A stretch of 64,000 bases of DNA from Bacteroidales bacterium (GTDB lineage Bacteria > Bacteroidota > Bacteroidia > Bacteroidales > Muribaculaceae), in NCBI GenBank assembly GCA_022009815.1, contig CP091725.1, forward strand, positions 372,001 to 436,000, written 5' to 3'. Below, piece after piece: positions 8,689 through 19,548 of this stretch. The position numbers and the translations under genes were made by a program. Under the pieces are notes generated by a model, which was given only the letters and a program-made list of their open reading frames with translations, searched no databases and was not told where the DNA came from. Every line of letters begins with the position of its first letter. The stretch's first letter is position 1.

Positions 8689-10857
8689 ATGGTAAAGAAG
8701 ACATTTGAAGTTACCGATATGAGTTGCGTGGTCTGCGCCAGCAATGTGGAGCGCACCGTGCAGTCCCTGAAAGGCGTCGGCATCGCGAAAGTGAATTTCG
8801 CCGCCAACGAATTGACAGTGCATTTCGACCCAAGAATAATCAACATACAGCAAATAAAGGCCGCCGTGGAGGCTGCCGGCTACGGCCTTGTGACCGACGG
8901 CGACATTGACGAGGAAGAATTGCGCCGCGAAAAGTATCGAAACCACATCATTCGACTTGTGGCGGCATGGGCAACAGCCATAGCCGTTATGTCGATTTCG
9001 ATGACATCGCTCGGCACACAAGCCACATGGCAATGGGCAACAGCCATAATTGCAACCGTATCGCTCGCCTACTGCGGACGGCGATTCTACGAAAGGGCTT
9101 GGCAGATGGTCAAGCAACGCTCGGCAAATATGGACACGCTCGTTGCTCTCAGCACAGCGTCGGCATGGGCGTTCAGCATTTTCCAGATAGCGTTTCCCGA
9201 CTTTGCCGCCAAGCACGGCATGGGAAACCACGTATATTTCGACTCCGCAACGATGATTGTGGCGTTTGTGCTGACAGGGCGGCTGCTCGAGGAAAAGGCC
9301 AAAAACAGCACATCGTCTGCCATCCGCTCGCTTATCGACTTGCAACCATCCAACGCAACCGTGCTCGACGACTGCGGAGGCTCGCGCCTTGTCGACATCA
9401 AAGACATCCACGCCGGCGACATCGTCCTCGTGAAGCCGGGCGGCAGAATCCCTGTCGACGGAACAGTGAGTCAAGGCGACACCTACGTTGACGAGAGTAT
9501 GCTGACAGGCGAACCTATGCAGGTGGCAAAACATAAAGGCGACAAGGTGTTTGCTGGAACAATCAACAAGAACGGCGCCATCACCGTCTGCGTCACTGCC
9601 GACGCCGACACCACCCTGCTGGCACGCATCGTAGATTCCGTGCGCGACGCTCAGGGCAGCAAGGCTCCCGTGCAAAGAGTTGCCGACGTGATAAGCCGTT
9701 ATTTCACCTATGTGGTGGTCACCTTTGCCGCAATCACTCTTATAGGATGGATTATCGCAGGAGGAAGTGTGGCGACAGCCATAATCTGCGCGGTGTCGGT
9801 GCTTGTAATCGCATGCCCGTGCGCTCTCGGACTCGCCACGCCAACAGCCATCACCGTGGGTATCGGCAAAGCCGCCGAGCATCACATTCTCATCAAAGAC
9901 GCAACCGCCCTTGAACGCATCTGCAAGGCTACCGACATCGTGCTCGACAAAACCGGCACCATAACCGAAGGCAAACCGATTGTGGTTTCCGCAAAGATTT
10001 CAGCCGACGCCACCGACGAGGATCTCGGGGTGATGCTCGCCGCCGAAAAGCAGTCGGAACATCCACTTGCCAGTGTGCTTGTGGCTTCGCTCGAAGACCG
10101 CGGCATCACGCCTTCCAGCACCGACAAATTCGCGGCAATCGTGGGCAAAGGTGTGGAAGCTCACCACAACGGACAGCTCTACTGGGTGGGAAGCGAGCTG
10201 ATGGCACACGAACGCAACGTTAAGGATTCCGACATAAAAGCCAACGCCCACGGCGGCACAACTATCTATTTCGGCTGTGGCAACCGTCTGCTCGCGGTGT
10301 TTGTGCTTGCCGACATGGTCAAGGAAACTTCCGCGCCGGCAATCGCCTCGCTGAAACGGCTCGGTCTGAGGGTGTATATGCTCACTGGCGACAACAACGC
10401 CTCTGCCGCAAGAGTGGCTGAGGAAGTGGGTGCTACAGGTTTCAAGGCCGAGATGCTGCCCGCCGACAAAGAAAAATATATCCTCGACATGCAACACCGC
10501 GGACGCATCGTGGCAATGGCAGGCGACGGCATCAACGACTCCTCTGCGTTGGCACGTGCCGACGTGTCGATAGCCATGGGCAACGGAACCGACATTGCAA
10601 TTGAGACAGCGATGGTGACCCTACCGACTTCTGACCTGCAGATGCTGCCGCGCGTTGTGCGTCTGTCGAAGAAAACGATGCGCATCGTGCATCAGAACCT
10701 TTTCTGGGCATTCATCTACAACATTATCGGGCTGCCGGTTGCCGCCGGACTGTTCGGCATAATGCTCGACCCTATGTGGGCAAGCGCCGCAATGGCGGTA
10801 AGTTCAGTGACGGTGGTGCTCAACAGTCTGCGTCTTAAATTGGTGAAAGTAAAATAA
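8689..10857 (+). CDS. copA: Copper-exporting P1B-type ATPase
   Basis: 722 residues. One N-terminal heavy-metal domain with the metal site MSCVVC (residues 11-16), then membrane helices, the actuator domain with TGEP, the transmembrane metal motif CPC (in 'ACPCALGLA', about residue 373-375), the phosphorylation motif DKTGT (about 420), the HP motif (EHPLA) and GDGIND in the P domain. CPC plus the N-terminal CxxC points to Cu(I) export across the inner membrane. Note MSCVVC in place of the more common MTCxxC. No copper regulator or chaperone lies next to it; the neighbour downstream begins 8 bases after the stop and is an unrelated small secreted protein. Confidence 0.93.
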   Translation: MVKKTFEVTDMSCVVCASNVERTVQSLKGVGIAKVNFAANELTVHFDPRIINIQQIKAAVEAAGYGLVTDGDIDEEELRREKYRNHIIRLVAAWATAIAVMSISMTSLGTQATWQWATAIIATVSLAYCGRRFYERAWQMVKQRSANMDTLVALSTASAWAFSIFQIAFPDFAAKHGMGNHVYFDSATMIVAFVLTGRLLEEKAKNSTSSAIRSLIDLQPSNATVLDDCGGSRLVDIKDIHAGDIVLVKPGGRIPVDGTVSQGDTYVDESMLTGEPMQVAKHKGDKVFAGTINKNGAITVCVTADADTTLLARIVDSVRDAQGSKAPVQRVADVISRYFTYVVVTFAAITLIGWIIAGGSVATAIICAVSVLVIACPCALGLATPTAITVGIGKAAEHHILIKDATALERICKATDIVLDKTGTITEGKPIVVSAKISADATDEDLGVMLAAEKQSEHPLASVLVASLEDRGITPSSTDKFAAIVGKGVEAHHNGQLYWVGSELMAHERNVKDSDIKANAHGGTTIYFGCGNRLLAVFVLADMVKETSAPAIASLKRLGLRVYMLTGDNNASAARVAEEVGATGFKAEMLPADKEKYILDMQHRGRIVAMAGDGINDSSALARADVSIAMGNGTDIAIETAMVTLPTSDLQMLPRVVRLSKKTMRIVHQNLFWAFIYNIIGLPVAAGLFGIMLDPMWASAAMAVSSVTVVLNSLRLKLVKVK

Positions 10858-10864
10858 TAATGCC

Positions 10865-11281
10865 ATGAAACGTACGATTGCAACATTGGCTCTGCTGCTG
10901 TGCATGGTTTCGCTCCAGGCACAGACGCTGCTCATCTATGGCGGCAGCGACCATGATGTGTTTCTCGGAAAGCTGAACGCCGACTGCTACGACAGCGAGT
11001 CGATATGGAATGAATACGGGACCTACGGAAGCAAATACAGCAGCAAGTCTATCTGGAACGAATACGGGACCTACGGGAGTGAGTACAGCAGTTACTCGCC
11101 TTGGAACGAGTATGCCTCAACGCCTCCGGTTGTTGTCGACTCGCGCGGCAATTTCTATGGCTATCTGACAGCCAACGAATTCCTCTCCCAACGCTACTCC
11201 TCAAGATTGGTCGATTTCATATGCCGCCACTACAAGCAAATTCGTGACGACCTGAGCAGTTGGTACAACGAACTGTTCTAA
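10865..11281 (+). CDS. Small secreted protein with SIWNEYGTYGSKYSS repeats
   Basis: 138 residues. A cleavable signal peptide (about residues 1-20, ending in LQAQ) is followed by 'LIYGGSDHDVFLGKLNCD'-like text and three consecutive repeats: SIWNEYGTYGSKYSS, SIWNEYGTYGSEYSS and SPWNEYAS. After that comes 'GYLTANEFLSQRY'. I recognise the SIWNEYGTYGSKYSS motif as recurrent in small exported proteins of several phyla, function unknown. Starts 8 bases after copA and is probably read through from it. The signal peptide and repeats are seen; any link to copper is inference. Confidence 0.75.
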   Translation: MKRTIATLALLLCMVSLQAQTLLIYGGSDHDVFLGKLNADCYDSESIWNEYGTYGSKYSSKSIWNEYGTYGSEYSSYSPWNEYASTPPVVVDSRGNFYGYLTANEFLSQRYSSRLVDFICRHYKQIRDDLSSWYNELF

Positions 11282-11647
11282 CCGCTACTGCCAACATAAA
11301 ATCCTTTGTGCCGTTTCTTCGTTAGAAATATTACTTTAGACAACAAAGTTATGCCAAAATACGCAGATAAAAAAGTATTTAGCAAACGAATTCTGTGTAA
11401 TCACGAAATGGTTTTTATTCCGCTAAAGCACTAAAAACCCGTATCTTAGCCACGCATCAACAACCATCAACTCATAACATCAGGGGCATACCACCATAGC
11501 AATAGCGTACCCCTGATGCTTGTGTGGAAACGTGCTTGATCCTTTGTCAAAAGGTTCCGATTGGCAAAAGAAACATTCCATATTCTTTGTCAATCAACGA
11601 GTTCCATTCATTGTCACCGTGATGTTTCTAACGAAGAAACCTCACAG
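11282..11647. other. Gene-free AT-rich stretch before the HpaII-like system
   Basis: 366 bases without a convincing gene. It holds a hairpin-forming inverted repeat, left arm 11478-11492 (CATCAGGGGCATAC) and right arm 11507-11519 (GTACCCCTGATG), with no T run after it, so it is not a clear terminator. It could be an operator or an insertion scar at the left end of the restriction-modification unit. An in-frame TTG at 11561 would extend the methyltransferase by 29 residues. Confidence 0.5.
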
Positions 11648-12868
11648 ATGACGAAACCGATTGACAATAAGAACGATAGACTATCCATCCTGTCGCATTA
11701 CGCTCATAATTACGGAAGCATACACTGCAAACCGTTTGATAAAGCAGCATCAGTCCATCTTCCCCCTCTCGCAGCTGGCAGCGACATTGCAGCAGAACCA
11801 TTACAGGACTCTCTTTTCAGTGATTTCTTTTCTGCCCCGTTTCTCCCAACCGAAAAGCCTAAGTTTACGTTTATCGACCTATTCGCAGGAATTGGAGGCT
11901 TCCGAATGGCAATGCAACGACTCGGAGGCAAATGCGTTTTCTCTTCAGAATGGGACGAGCAAGCAAAGCGTACATATTTCGCCAACTATGGAGAATATCC
12001 ATTCGGCGACATAACAAAAGAAGAAACAAAGGCTTTCATACCCGACGATTTCGACATTTTGTGCGCAGGATTTCCATGTCAAGCCTTTTCGCTGGCTGGC
12101 AAACGGCTCGGTTTTGAGGAAACCCGAGGCACTTTGTTTTTTGATGTAGCCGAAATTCTACGAAGGAAACGCCCAAAGGCTTTTTTTCTGGAAAACGTAA
12201 AAGGTCTGTTAATCCACGATAAAGGACACACTATTGAAACAATACTCAACGTATTGCGGAATGATTTGGACTATTACGTTCCCGACCCCCAGATTGTAAA
12301 TGCAATGCATTTCGGAGTGCCGCAACATAGGGAACGCGTCTATATTGTAGGCTTCAGAAAAGACCAATGCACCGATGGCTTCTCATACCCTCAACCAACC
12401 GACAACAGCAAAACATTCGCAGACATAAAAGAAGAAAAAGAAGTGTCTGTAAAGTATTATTTGTCAACCCAGTACATCAAAACCCTAATCGCTCACAAAG
12501 AGCGCCATTCCGCCAAAGGAAACGGATTTGGATATGAAATCATTGCTGACAATCAGGTGGCAAACGCCATTGTAGTCGGCGGTATGGGACGGGAGCGAAA
12601 CCTCGTCATCGACAATCGCCTGACAAATTTTACTCCGATAACAAAAATCAAAGGCGAAGTAAACCGCGATGGAATCCGACGCATGACACCGCGCGAATGG
12701 GCGCGGCTGCAAGGATTTCCCGACAATTTTATAATCTGCGTTGCCGACGCGTCAGCATATAAGCAATTCGGCAACTCCGTTGCCGTTCCAGCAATACAAG
12801 CCACTGCTTCGGAGATTATCAAGCACATAGTCACAACCAAAAGCAAACGTTATGGAACTAAGAGGTAA
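11648..12868 (+). CDS. C5-cytosine DNA methyltransferase (HpaII-like)
   Basis: About 406 residues. All main C5-methyltransferase motifs are seen: FIDLFAGIGGFR (motif I, SAM), the catalytic 'CAGFPCQAFS' (motif IV PCQ), ENVKG (motif VI), QHRERVYIVGF (motif VIII), 'MTPREWARLQGFP' (motif IX) and 'QFGNSVAVPAI' (motif X). The ATG at 11648 was preferred; a TTG at 11561 is in frame. The stop overlaps the start of the HpaII-type endonuclease gene by 17 bases, which together suggest protection of the inner or outer C of CCGG. Specificity is inferred from the partner, not seen directly. Confidence 0.9.
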   Translation: MTKPIDNKNDRLSILSHYAHNYGSIHCKPFDKAASVHLPPLAAGSDIAAEPLQDSLFSDFFSAPFLPTEKPKFTFIDLFAGIGGFRMAMQRLGGKCVFSSEWDEQAKRTYFANYGEYPFGDITKEETKAFIPDDFDILCAGFPCQAFSLAGKRLGFEETRGTLFFDVAEILRRKRPKAFFLENVKGLLIHDKGHTIETILNVLRNDLDYYVPDPQIVNAMHFGVPQHRERVYIVGFRKDQCTDGFSYPQPTDNSKTFADIKEEKEVSVKYYLSTQYIKTLIAHKERHSAKGNGFGYEIIADNQVANAIVVGGMGRERNLVIDNRLTNFTPITKIKGEVNRDGIRRMTPREWARLQGFPDNFIICVADASAYKQFGNSVAVPAIQATASEIIKHIVTTKSKRYGTKR

Positions 12869-13923
12869 CCGTGGCGAATGGAGTGAGCTATACGCTCTTC
12901 TGAAATTGCTTGCCGACGGACGGCTGTATTGTGGAGACGCCAGCCAGAATCGACAGGATGACCGTTTTTTCCCAATTCTTAAAATTTTCAGAAACGACCA
13001 AATCGACCGTACTGCATATACTGTAAATGCCGCAAAAAAAGAAATCCTTGTGTCGAGAACCAACGATTGCACCATCGACATTTCCCAAGAAGAAATGCAA
13101 ACAAAGGCACATTCCATTTTAAATGTCATAAACGCATACCGGCACATTTGACATTCCTGAGATACACAATTTTCTTGAACGGATTGACTGCAAAACAATC
13201 AAAGCCAAGTCGACCGACAAGGCCGACATAAGAATTGTTATCCACGACCTCAACACTGGCTCAAAGCCAGAATTAGGCTACAGCATCAAATCTAAATTAG
13301 GCGGTAATTCGACCTTGATAAACGCCAACAAAGACAGCACCAACTTCATTTATCAAGTAATCAATGTCGACCATTCTCAAATGTCGGAATTCAACAAGTT
13401 AGGCAAGTTCGGGGCAAAATTCAATTACTTAAAAGAAATCGGGGCAAAACTGTCGTTTATAGGCACTGCCCGAAAGGAGACCCACAATAATCTGACACTC
13501 CTTGACTTGGGATTGGAGCGAATCCTTGCCGATGAATTGCTCTTATACTATAGCACCAATCTGTCATCACTTGAAGAGATTACCCGTCAAGAAACAAATG
13601 ACGACCCATTGATATTGACACAGAACACCACGCAGCCAATGTATGAATACAAAATCAAGCAATTCTTGCTCGCTTTCGCTCTCGGAATGACATGTTCGAA
13701 GCCGTGGCATGGCACGTTCAACGCCAATGGAGGCTACATCGTAATCAAGGAAGACGGCGACATAATTTGCTATCATTTTTTCGACCGCAATGATTTGGAA
13801 AACTACCTTTTCTACAACACCAAATTCGACACCCCAAGCACAAGTCGCCACCTTTTCGGAAAGATTTACGAACAAGGTGGTCGCTTTTTCATCAAACTGA
13901 ATCTGCAGGTTAGATTCAAATAA
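12852..13923 (+). CDS. HpaII-like type II restriction endonuclease (one frameshift)
   Basis: About 357 residues when joined across a frameshift, essentially the length of HpaII. The first part reads 'GNRGEWSELYALLKLLADG', typical for the HpaII family (RE_HpaII). The frame breaks near 13139-13142; dropping one base from CCGGCAC joins it to 'TFDIPEIHNFLERIDC', then 'ELGYSIKSKLGGNSTLINAN' (the S-I-K-S-K stretch is the likely catalytic core) and 'FLLAFALGMTCSKPWHG'. The family cuts CCGG. It overlaps the methyltransferase gene by 17 bases, and its stop overlaps the convergent TIGR02757 stop by 8 bases. An indel error or a truly silenced nuclease are both possible here, since loss of a nuclease is tolerated. 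Confidence 0.8.
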
Positions 13924-14721
13924 TCTTCACGCCTCCGCCGGTGTAGCGGTTGCCCACGCCTATGCCAAAGAGGGCGAAGTCGTAGAGCACGGGGTCGTCG
14001 GGACGGAGCGTGCGCAAAAGTGCCGTCAGTTGCTCCACGGCTTTGCGGTCGTTGCCGCGTCGCTGAAGCAGTCCGAGCGCTCGTGCTGTGTTGCCCACAT
14101 GCACATCGAGCGGGATAAACAGTTGCGACGGTTTGATGCTTGTCCACACCCCCATATCCACAATACCGTCGCGGCGCACAAGCCATCGCAACGCCATATT
14201 GATGCGTTTAAGGGCAGTGGTGTCAAGTCCAGTGGGGAGACAACGACTGTTGACAGCCCCGTCGTTGGCGGCAGCAAACTCCCTCGACATCAATCCGACA
14301 AGTTTCCACGAAGGATACTGGCTGTCGCCCACCCCATTGGCTGCGGCAAATGCGTCGACCGACGGATAGCGGTCATAGATGCGCCGCAACCCGCGTAGAT
14401 AGTATGCAAAATCATCGCTGAAGAATGTGCGGTGAATATTGAACCGTTCGCCAAGGTCGTCATAGCCACAATCCATCACATAGCGATATGGCTGAAAGTT
14501 CATCAGCCGCAGCATTTGTTGCAGTTGTTGCAAATCATCTTGCGGTTGCCCCATGCGATGGTTGCCGACAAAAACGCGGCTATCTCAATGTCGGGCAACG
14601 TTGAGAACTGACGTGGAAACTGCACCGGATCGGCAGCCACAAATTCCGGTGCGTTTATGCGCCGAGCCTCCGTTTCAAGAAGCTCAGCCACTTCGGGCAA
14701 TATCATCATTTCGGAAGCCAT
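13916..14721 (-). CDS. TIGR02757 family protein (one frameshift)
   Basis: The N-terminal piece starting at 14721 ends with 'FLSATIAWGNRKMI' and the C-terminal piece runs to 'DFALFGIGVGNRYTGGG' at 13916. A missing A at 14515-14517 (CAACAAATGCTG) joins them. The family (TIGR02757) is conserved in Bacteroidota and some Proteobacteria, has helix-hairpin-helix-like features (the 'LDVHVGNTARALGL' stretch), and has no assigned function. Its start overlaps the end of metH by 16 bases, so it is the last gene of the YitT-metH transcription unit. Confidence 0.75.
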
Positions 14722-17700
14722 TTGCTCAATTCCTCCTCTGTTATGCCACGCCGCGCGGCATAGTCGCGGCGTTGGTCGGGCGCAATGGCGCCAATCATAA
14801 AATAACGCGACGCAGGATGCGCAATCATCAATCCGCTCACACTCGATGCCGGACTCATAGCGCCATTTGGCGTCACAGCGATTCCTACATTCGCGAAGCC
14901 AACGATTTTTTCGATGGCAAAAATCGCCGACTGGTCGGGCAACAACGGGTAACCGGCAGCCGGACGGATGCCTCGATACTGGGCACGCAACGCTCTTTGG
15001 CGGTCAATCCGCTCATCGGGGGCATATCCCCAGATGTCGCGTCTCACACGGGCGTGGAGCAGTTCGGTGGCGGCCTCAGCCAGACGGTCGGACAGCGACT
15101 GGTAGAGCAGTGCCTTGAAGTCGTCGGTCTGTTGATACCCTGATATTATTTCTTCAATTCCACGTCCTGCCGTTACGGCAAACGCACCCACATAGTCTGT
15201 GCCGCAAGGCTTCACGAAGTCGGACAGCGACAGGCATTCCTCACCATCCTTCTGCTGGCGCAACAATGGCAGCACAACATCGCCTCCATCGGTATGGAAT
15301 ATGATGTTGTCACCGGCAGAATTTGCCGGCAACAGCACCACTCGCGCACGAATGCTGGTGTTGGCGTCGCGCACCAGACGCGCAAGAGCCACCTGAGCTT
15401 CCTTGAGCAGTTGCATAGCCTCCGAAGCCTTCTTCCGGCGGTCTTGCTTCTGCCCGGCAAGCCACTGCGCACGGCAATGGTCGCAGCCATGGATTTCGGC
15501 AAGTTCGGCAAACGATGCTTCAAGTTGCCACACAGGGAAAAACGCACGCCAATTGATATATTCTATGGCTTCCTCAACCGTTATCTCCACATCGGTTGCA
15601 CCAATAGCCGACGGCACCGGCGTATCATAAGCCTCCCAGTCGGACATGAACGCACGGCGGCGTGCCTCTTCAAGCGGGAGCAGCGGTTTCTGCGATTCGG
15701 CATATGCGCTGCGCTGGCTTTCCTGCTCAGCCTTTATGCGCCGTTCGGCTTCCGCCGGATCGGATGCAATCTCCTGCATTATCGACGGCATCACTGCGGC
15801 GTCGCGCGTATAAGCCACAATATGGTCGTAGCACGGCGCAATCTTCACCGCCGTATGCACCGCCGAAGCCGTAGCTCCGCCTACAAGAATCGGAATCGAC
15901 AAACCTCGCTCATTCATCAGACGCGCCACGTTGCACATCTCTTCAAGCGATGGGGTTATCAGTCCGCTAAGTCCTATATAGTCGGCATGCTCGCGCACGG
16001 CAGTGTCGATAATTTCCTCTGCCGGCACCATCACGCCCATATCTATCACCTCATATCCGTTGCAGCGCATCACAACCCCGACAATGTTTCCCGATGTCGT
16101 GCACGTCGCCTTTCACCGTGGCGATGACAATCTTGCCAGCCGATTTGCGGCCCGACTGCAACTGTTCGCGCTCGATGAATGGCTGAAGCCATGCCACAGC
16201 CTGCTTCATGGCGCGCGCACTCTTCACCACTTGCGGCAGAAACATCTTGCCGTCGCCAAAAAGCGTGCCCACGCGGTTCATGCCTTCCATCAGTGGCTGT
16301 TCGATGACGGCTATCGCCGAACCATGCTCCGACATCGAACGCTCAAGTATCGGCTCTATGCCTTCCATGCGTCCTTTCACAAGCATACGGCTCAACGCTT
16401 CATCGGCAGGAAGGTTGGAATAGTCTTCCTCCACCACCTTGACGGCTCCGGCCTTCTCGTTTTTCAAGTGTTCCGCCACCTCGAGCAGACGCTCGGTCGC
16501 ATCGGGACGGCGACAAAGCAGCGCATCCTCTATGGTCTGCCGCATATCGGCGGGAATCTCGTCATAGGGAATCATCGCGGCGGCGTTTACAATCGCCATA
16601 TCCATACCTTTGGCTATGGCATGGTAAAGAAACACCGAGTGCATGGCCTCGCGCAGATAGTTGTTGCCCCGGAAGGAGAACGACAAATTGCTGACTCCTC
16701 CACTCACTTTTGCTCCTGGCAGATGCCGCTTTATCCAACCTACGGTTTCTATAAAGTCGAGCGCATAGCGGTCGTGGCTGTCGATGCCTGTCGCCACAGC
16801 CAGCACGTTAGGGTCAAAGATTATGTCTTCAGCCGGGAAACCCACTTTCTCCGTAAGCAGTTTATACGCACGCGCGCAAATCTCCGTGCGGCGGGCAAAC
16901 GTGTCGGCCTGACCGTCTTCGTCAAAAGCCATCACCACCGTTGCCGCACCCATCTCTTTATAAACTTTGCATGGGCAAGGAAAACCTCCTCTCCTTCTTT
17001 CAGACTGATGGAATTGACGATACCTTTTCCTTGCAGACATTTAAGTCCCGCCTCGATGACATCCCATTTCGAAGAGTCAATCATCACGGGCACACGCGCC
17101 ACATCGGGCTCCGCCGCGAGCAGACGCAGAAAATGCACCATCTCCGCCTTTGAGTCGAGCATAGCGTCGTCCATGTTGACATCGACAATCTGCGCGCCGG
17201 CCTCAACCTGCTTCAAGGCTATATCAACGGCTTCCTGATAGTTTTTTTCGTTGATTAGACGCAGAAACTTACGGCTACCTGCCACATTGCAGCGTTCGCC
17301 AACGTTGGTGAAATTCTGCTCCGGCGACACGATTTTCAAATCAAGTCCAGACAAGCGCATCTCCGGCTTCCTCACAACAGGCTTGCGCGGTGTGTGTGAA
17401 CGTGCGGCTTCGGCTATGGCCCGGATATGCACCGGCGTAGTGCCGCAGCATCCTCCAGCAATATTGATTACGCCGGCATCCATCATTTTCGACAGATGTG
17501 AGGCTGTTATTTCAGGTGTCTCGTCGTATTCTCCCATAGCGTTGGGCAGTCCGGCATTGGGATAAAGCATCACGGCGGCATCGGTGAGCGATGCCATTTG
17601 CTTTATGTATGGCTCCAGACTTTCCGCACCGAAACCGCAGTTCAGGCCAAGTGCCACCGCTCCAGAATGGGCTGTGCTTGCCACAAAAGCTTCTATTGTC

Positions 17701-18362
17701 TGCCCGGCAAGCATACGTCCGCCTGTCGACGACAATGTGGCTGAGAGCGCAATTTCCACACTTCTGCCAGCGAGCCGCATCGCCTCTTTGGCTGCAGAGA
17801 TGGCTGCCTTGGCATTGAGAGTGTCGAAAATCGTCTCACAGATGAATAAATCCACTCCACCCTCTATCAACGCGCACATCTGCTCGACATAGGCTTCGCG
17901 CAACGTGTCGAAATCGAGCTCGCGGGCTGCGGGATTCTCCACGTCGGCACTCATCGACAATGTTTTGCTCGTGGGGCCAACGCTGCCTGCCACCCAGCAC
18001 TGGCGGCCTGCGGCTATGCGCTTGTCTGCCTCCCGGCGCGCTATGGCGGCTGCGGCACGGTTTATCTCTTTCACATAGGACGCCAGGCCGTAGTCGGCCA
18101 TCGACACGGCATTTGCATTAAACGAGTTTGCCTCGATAATGTCGGCTCCGGCGTCAAGATAGTCGCTGTGAATCTCAGCTATGACGTCGGGACGCGTGAG
18201 GCACAACACGTCGTTGCACCCCTTCAGTTTCTGCGGATGGTCGGCAAAGACGCCGCCACGGTAGTCTTCTTCTTTCAACCCGTAGCGCTGTATCTGTGTT
18301 CCCATCGCTCCGTCAAGCACAAGTATGCGCTCCGACAATGCTGTTTTCAAATCTTCAATCAT
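14706..18362 (-). CDS. metH: Cobalamin-dependent methionine synthase (two frameshifts)
   Basis: About 1219 residues, full length for MetH, which moves a methyl group from 5-methyl-THF through cob(I)alamin to homocysteine. Seen in order: homocysteine-binding domain with the zinc site GGCCGT; pterin-binding domain ('NVGERCNVAGS', 'VDVNMDDAMLD'); cobalamin-binding domain with DVHDIG (the His is the cobalt ligand) and 'YIGLSGLITPSL'; and the activation domain that binds SAM for reactivation. Frameshifts: an A missing near 16966-16968 ('HAKVYKEMGA' expected) and two A missing at 16087-16089 ('HDIGKNIVGVV' expected). I see no B12 riboswitch upstream. Confidence 0.9.
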
Positions 18363-18386
18363 CAGAATCTTATATATGTTTTTATG

Positions 18387-18406
18387 GGGGCACCGTCATT
18401 CCGGTG
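18387..18406. repeat. Hairpin between yitT-like gene and metH
   Basis: GGCACCG-TCATTC-CGGTGCC is a perfect 7-bp stem. No T run follows on either strand, so it is not a standard terminator; it may stabilise or separate the two parts of the transcript. Confidence 0.5.
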
Positions 18407-18435
18407 CCGATTGCAGAATGTTGTATTGCGTTCTC

Positions 18436-19427
18436 TTACTCCGGCTGAAGTTCCTCTGCCACAGGCAGCGGTTTCCATCCCTCGCCATAGGTGTCGTAAG
18501 CGTCGGTGACAATCACAAACGCCCGCGGGTCGGCCTCCTTGATTTTCGATTTAACGATGTTGGCCTCCTTATAGTTCACCACAAGCATAAGCATCTCCTT
18601 GTCGCCCTTAGAGTAGAGTCCCGAACTCTTTATGCATGTGCCGGAGCGGTCAAGGTCGTCAAGGATATATTTGTGGAGCGAGGTGAGTTTCTCGTCACTG
18701 ATAATAAACAACAGTTTGTCGTTCTTAGAACCGGTAATTGTGAACGCCACCACACGCGACGCCACGAAGATGGCAATCAGCGAATAGAACATCAACAGAA
18801 GCGACGGATTTTCAGAAGCGACAGCGCTGTCGCTTCCCACTCCGAATCCGATAACTATCACACCAAACATCACGACAAACGAGTCAACGATAAAGATGCC
18901 TGTTGAGAATTTCAAATGCGCATATTTCTGAAGTATCATCGCAACGATGTCGGTTCCGCCGGTTGTTGCCTGGTTGCGCACCACAATACCGCATCCCATA
19001 CCGATAAGTGTTGAGCCGATAAGCGTGGCGAGCATCAGATGGTCGGACATATCGATAAGTCCGCCGGCTATTCTCGTTGGGTCAAGTGCTTCAAGCGACG
19101 CCTGGTCGGGATAAGCCATCCACGACAGCACGTTCATTATCAGCGGCTGCACAAGGCATGCCACAATTGTGCGGATACCCAGCTTCGCTCCGAGAAGGAG
19201 CAAGGACAGGAGCATCAACGGGATTTCAAAACAATAGCCGAATGTGCCCACCTGCACCGACGGGAATATGTTGTGGAGCACAATGCTGGCTCCATAAACA
19301 CCGCCAGGGATAATATTGTAAGGGTTGATAAAAACACGAAGCCGGCACACATTGCCGTACATCCAACAAAAATCAGAATCCACGATTTGATTTTCTCCAA
19401 TAATTCCTGTTTCTTTTCGTTCAGCAT
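18436..19427 (-). CDS. YitT-family membrane protein (one frameshift)
   Basis: Inner membrane protein of about 330 residues: an N-terminal YitT (DUF161) domain with five or six helices, including 'FINPYNIIPGGVYGASIVLH' and 'NQATTGGTDIVAMIL', and a C-terminal cytosolic DUF2179 domain ('EMLMLVVNYKEANIVKS'). Function is unknown; transport has been suggested for the family. The first piece begins 'MLNEKKQELLEKIKSW' at 19427 and shifts frame in the A5 run at 19330-19334. It lies just upstream of metH on the same strand, 73 bases apart. Confidence 0.8.
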
Positions 19428-19548
19428 AAAGTTTCTTTTTTAGAAAAGCGATTAAGTTTATTTTCCTGCGCTATATGCGCGTTCTTCTCGCCACAAATTT
19501 AAGCATTTTTCATCCGACAGACAACCATTGTTTAACGAGAATCTGCAC

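Noticed and set aside
8668..9885. Long minus-strand open frame of 405 codons opposite copA
   Set aside because: It is Cys/His/Arg-rich with no family features and lies fully opposite a clear P-type ATPase; it is a GC-driven shadow frame.
16003..17238. Long plus-strand open frame of 411 codons opposite metH
   Set aside because: His/Arg-rich text without motifs, fully antisense to conserved metH domains.
18363..18435. Cobalamin riboswitch ahead of metH
   Set aside because: The gap is only 73 bases and holds a simple 7-bp hairpin; a B12 riboswitch needs about 200 bases with a B12 box, which is not present.
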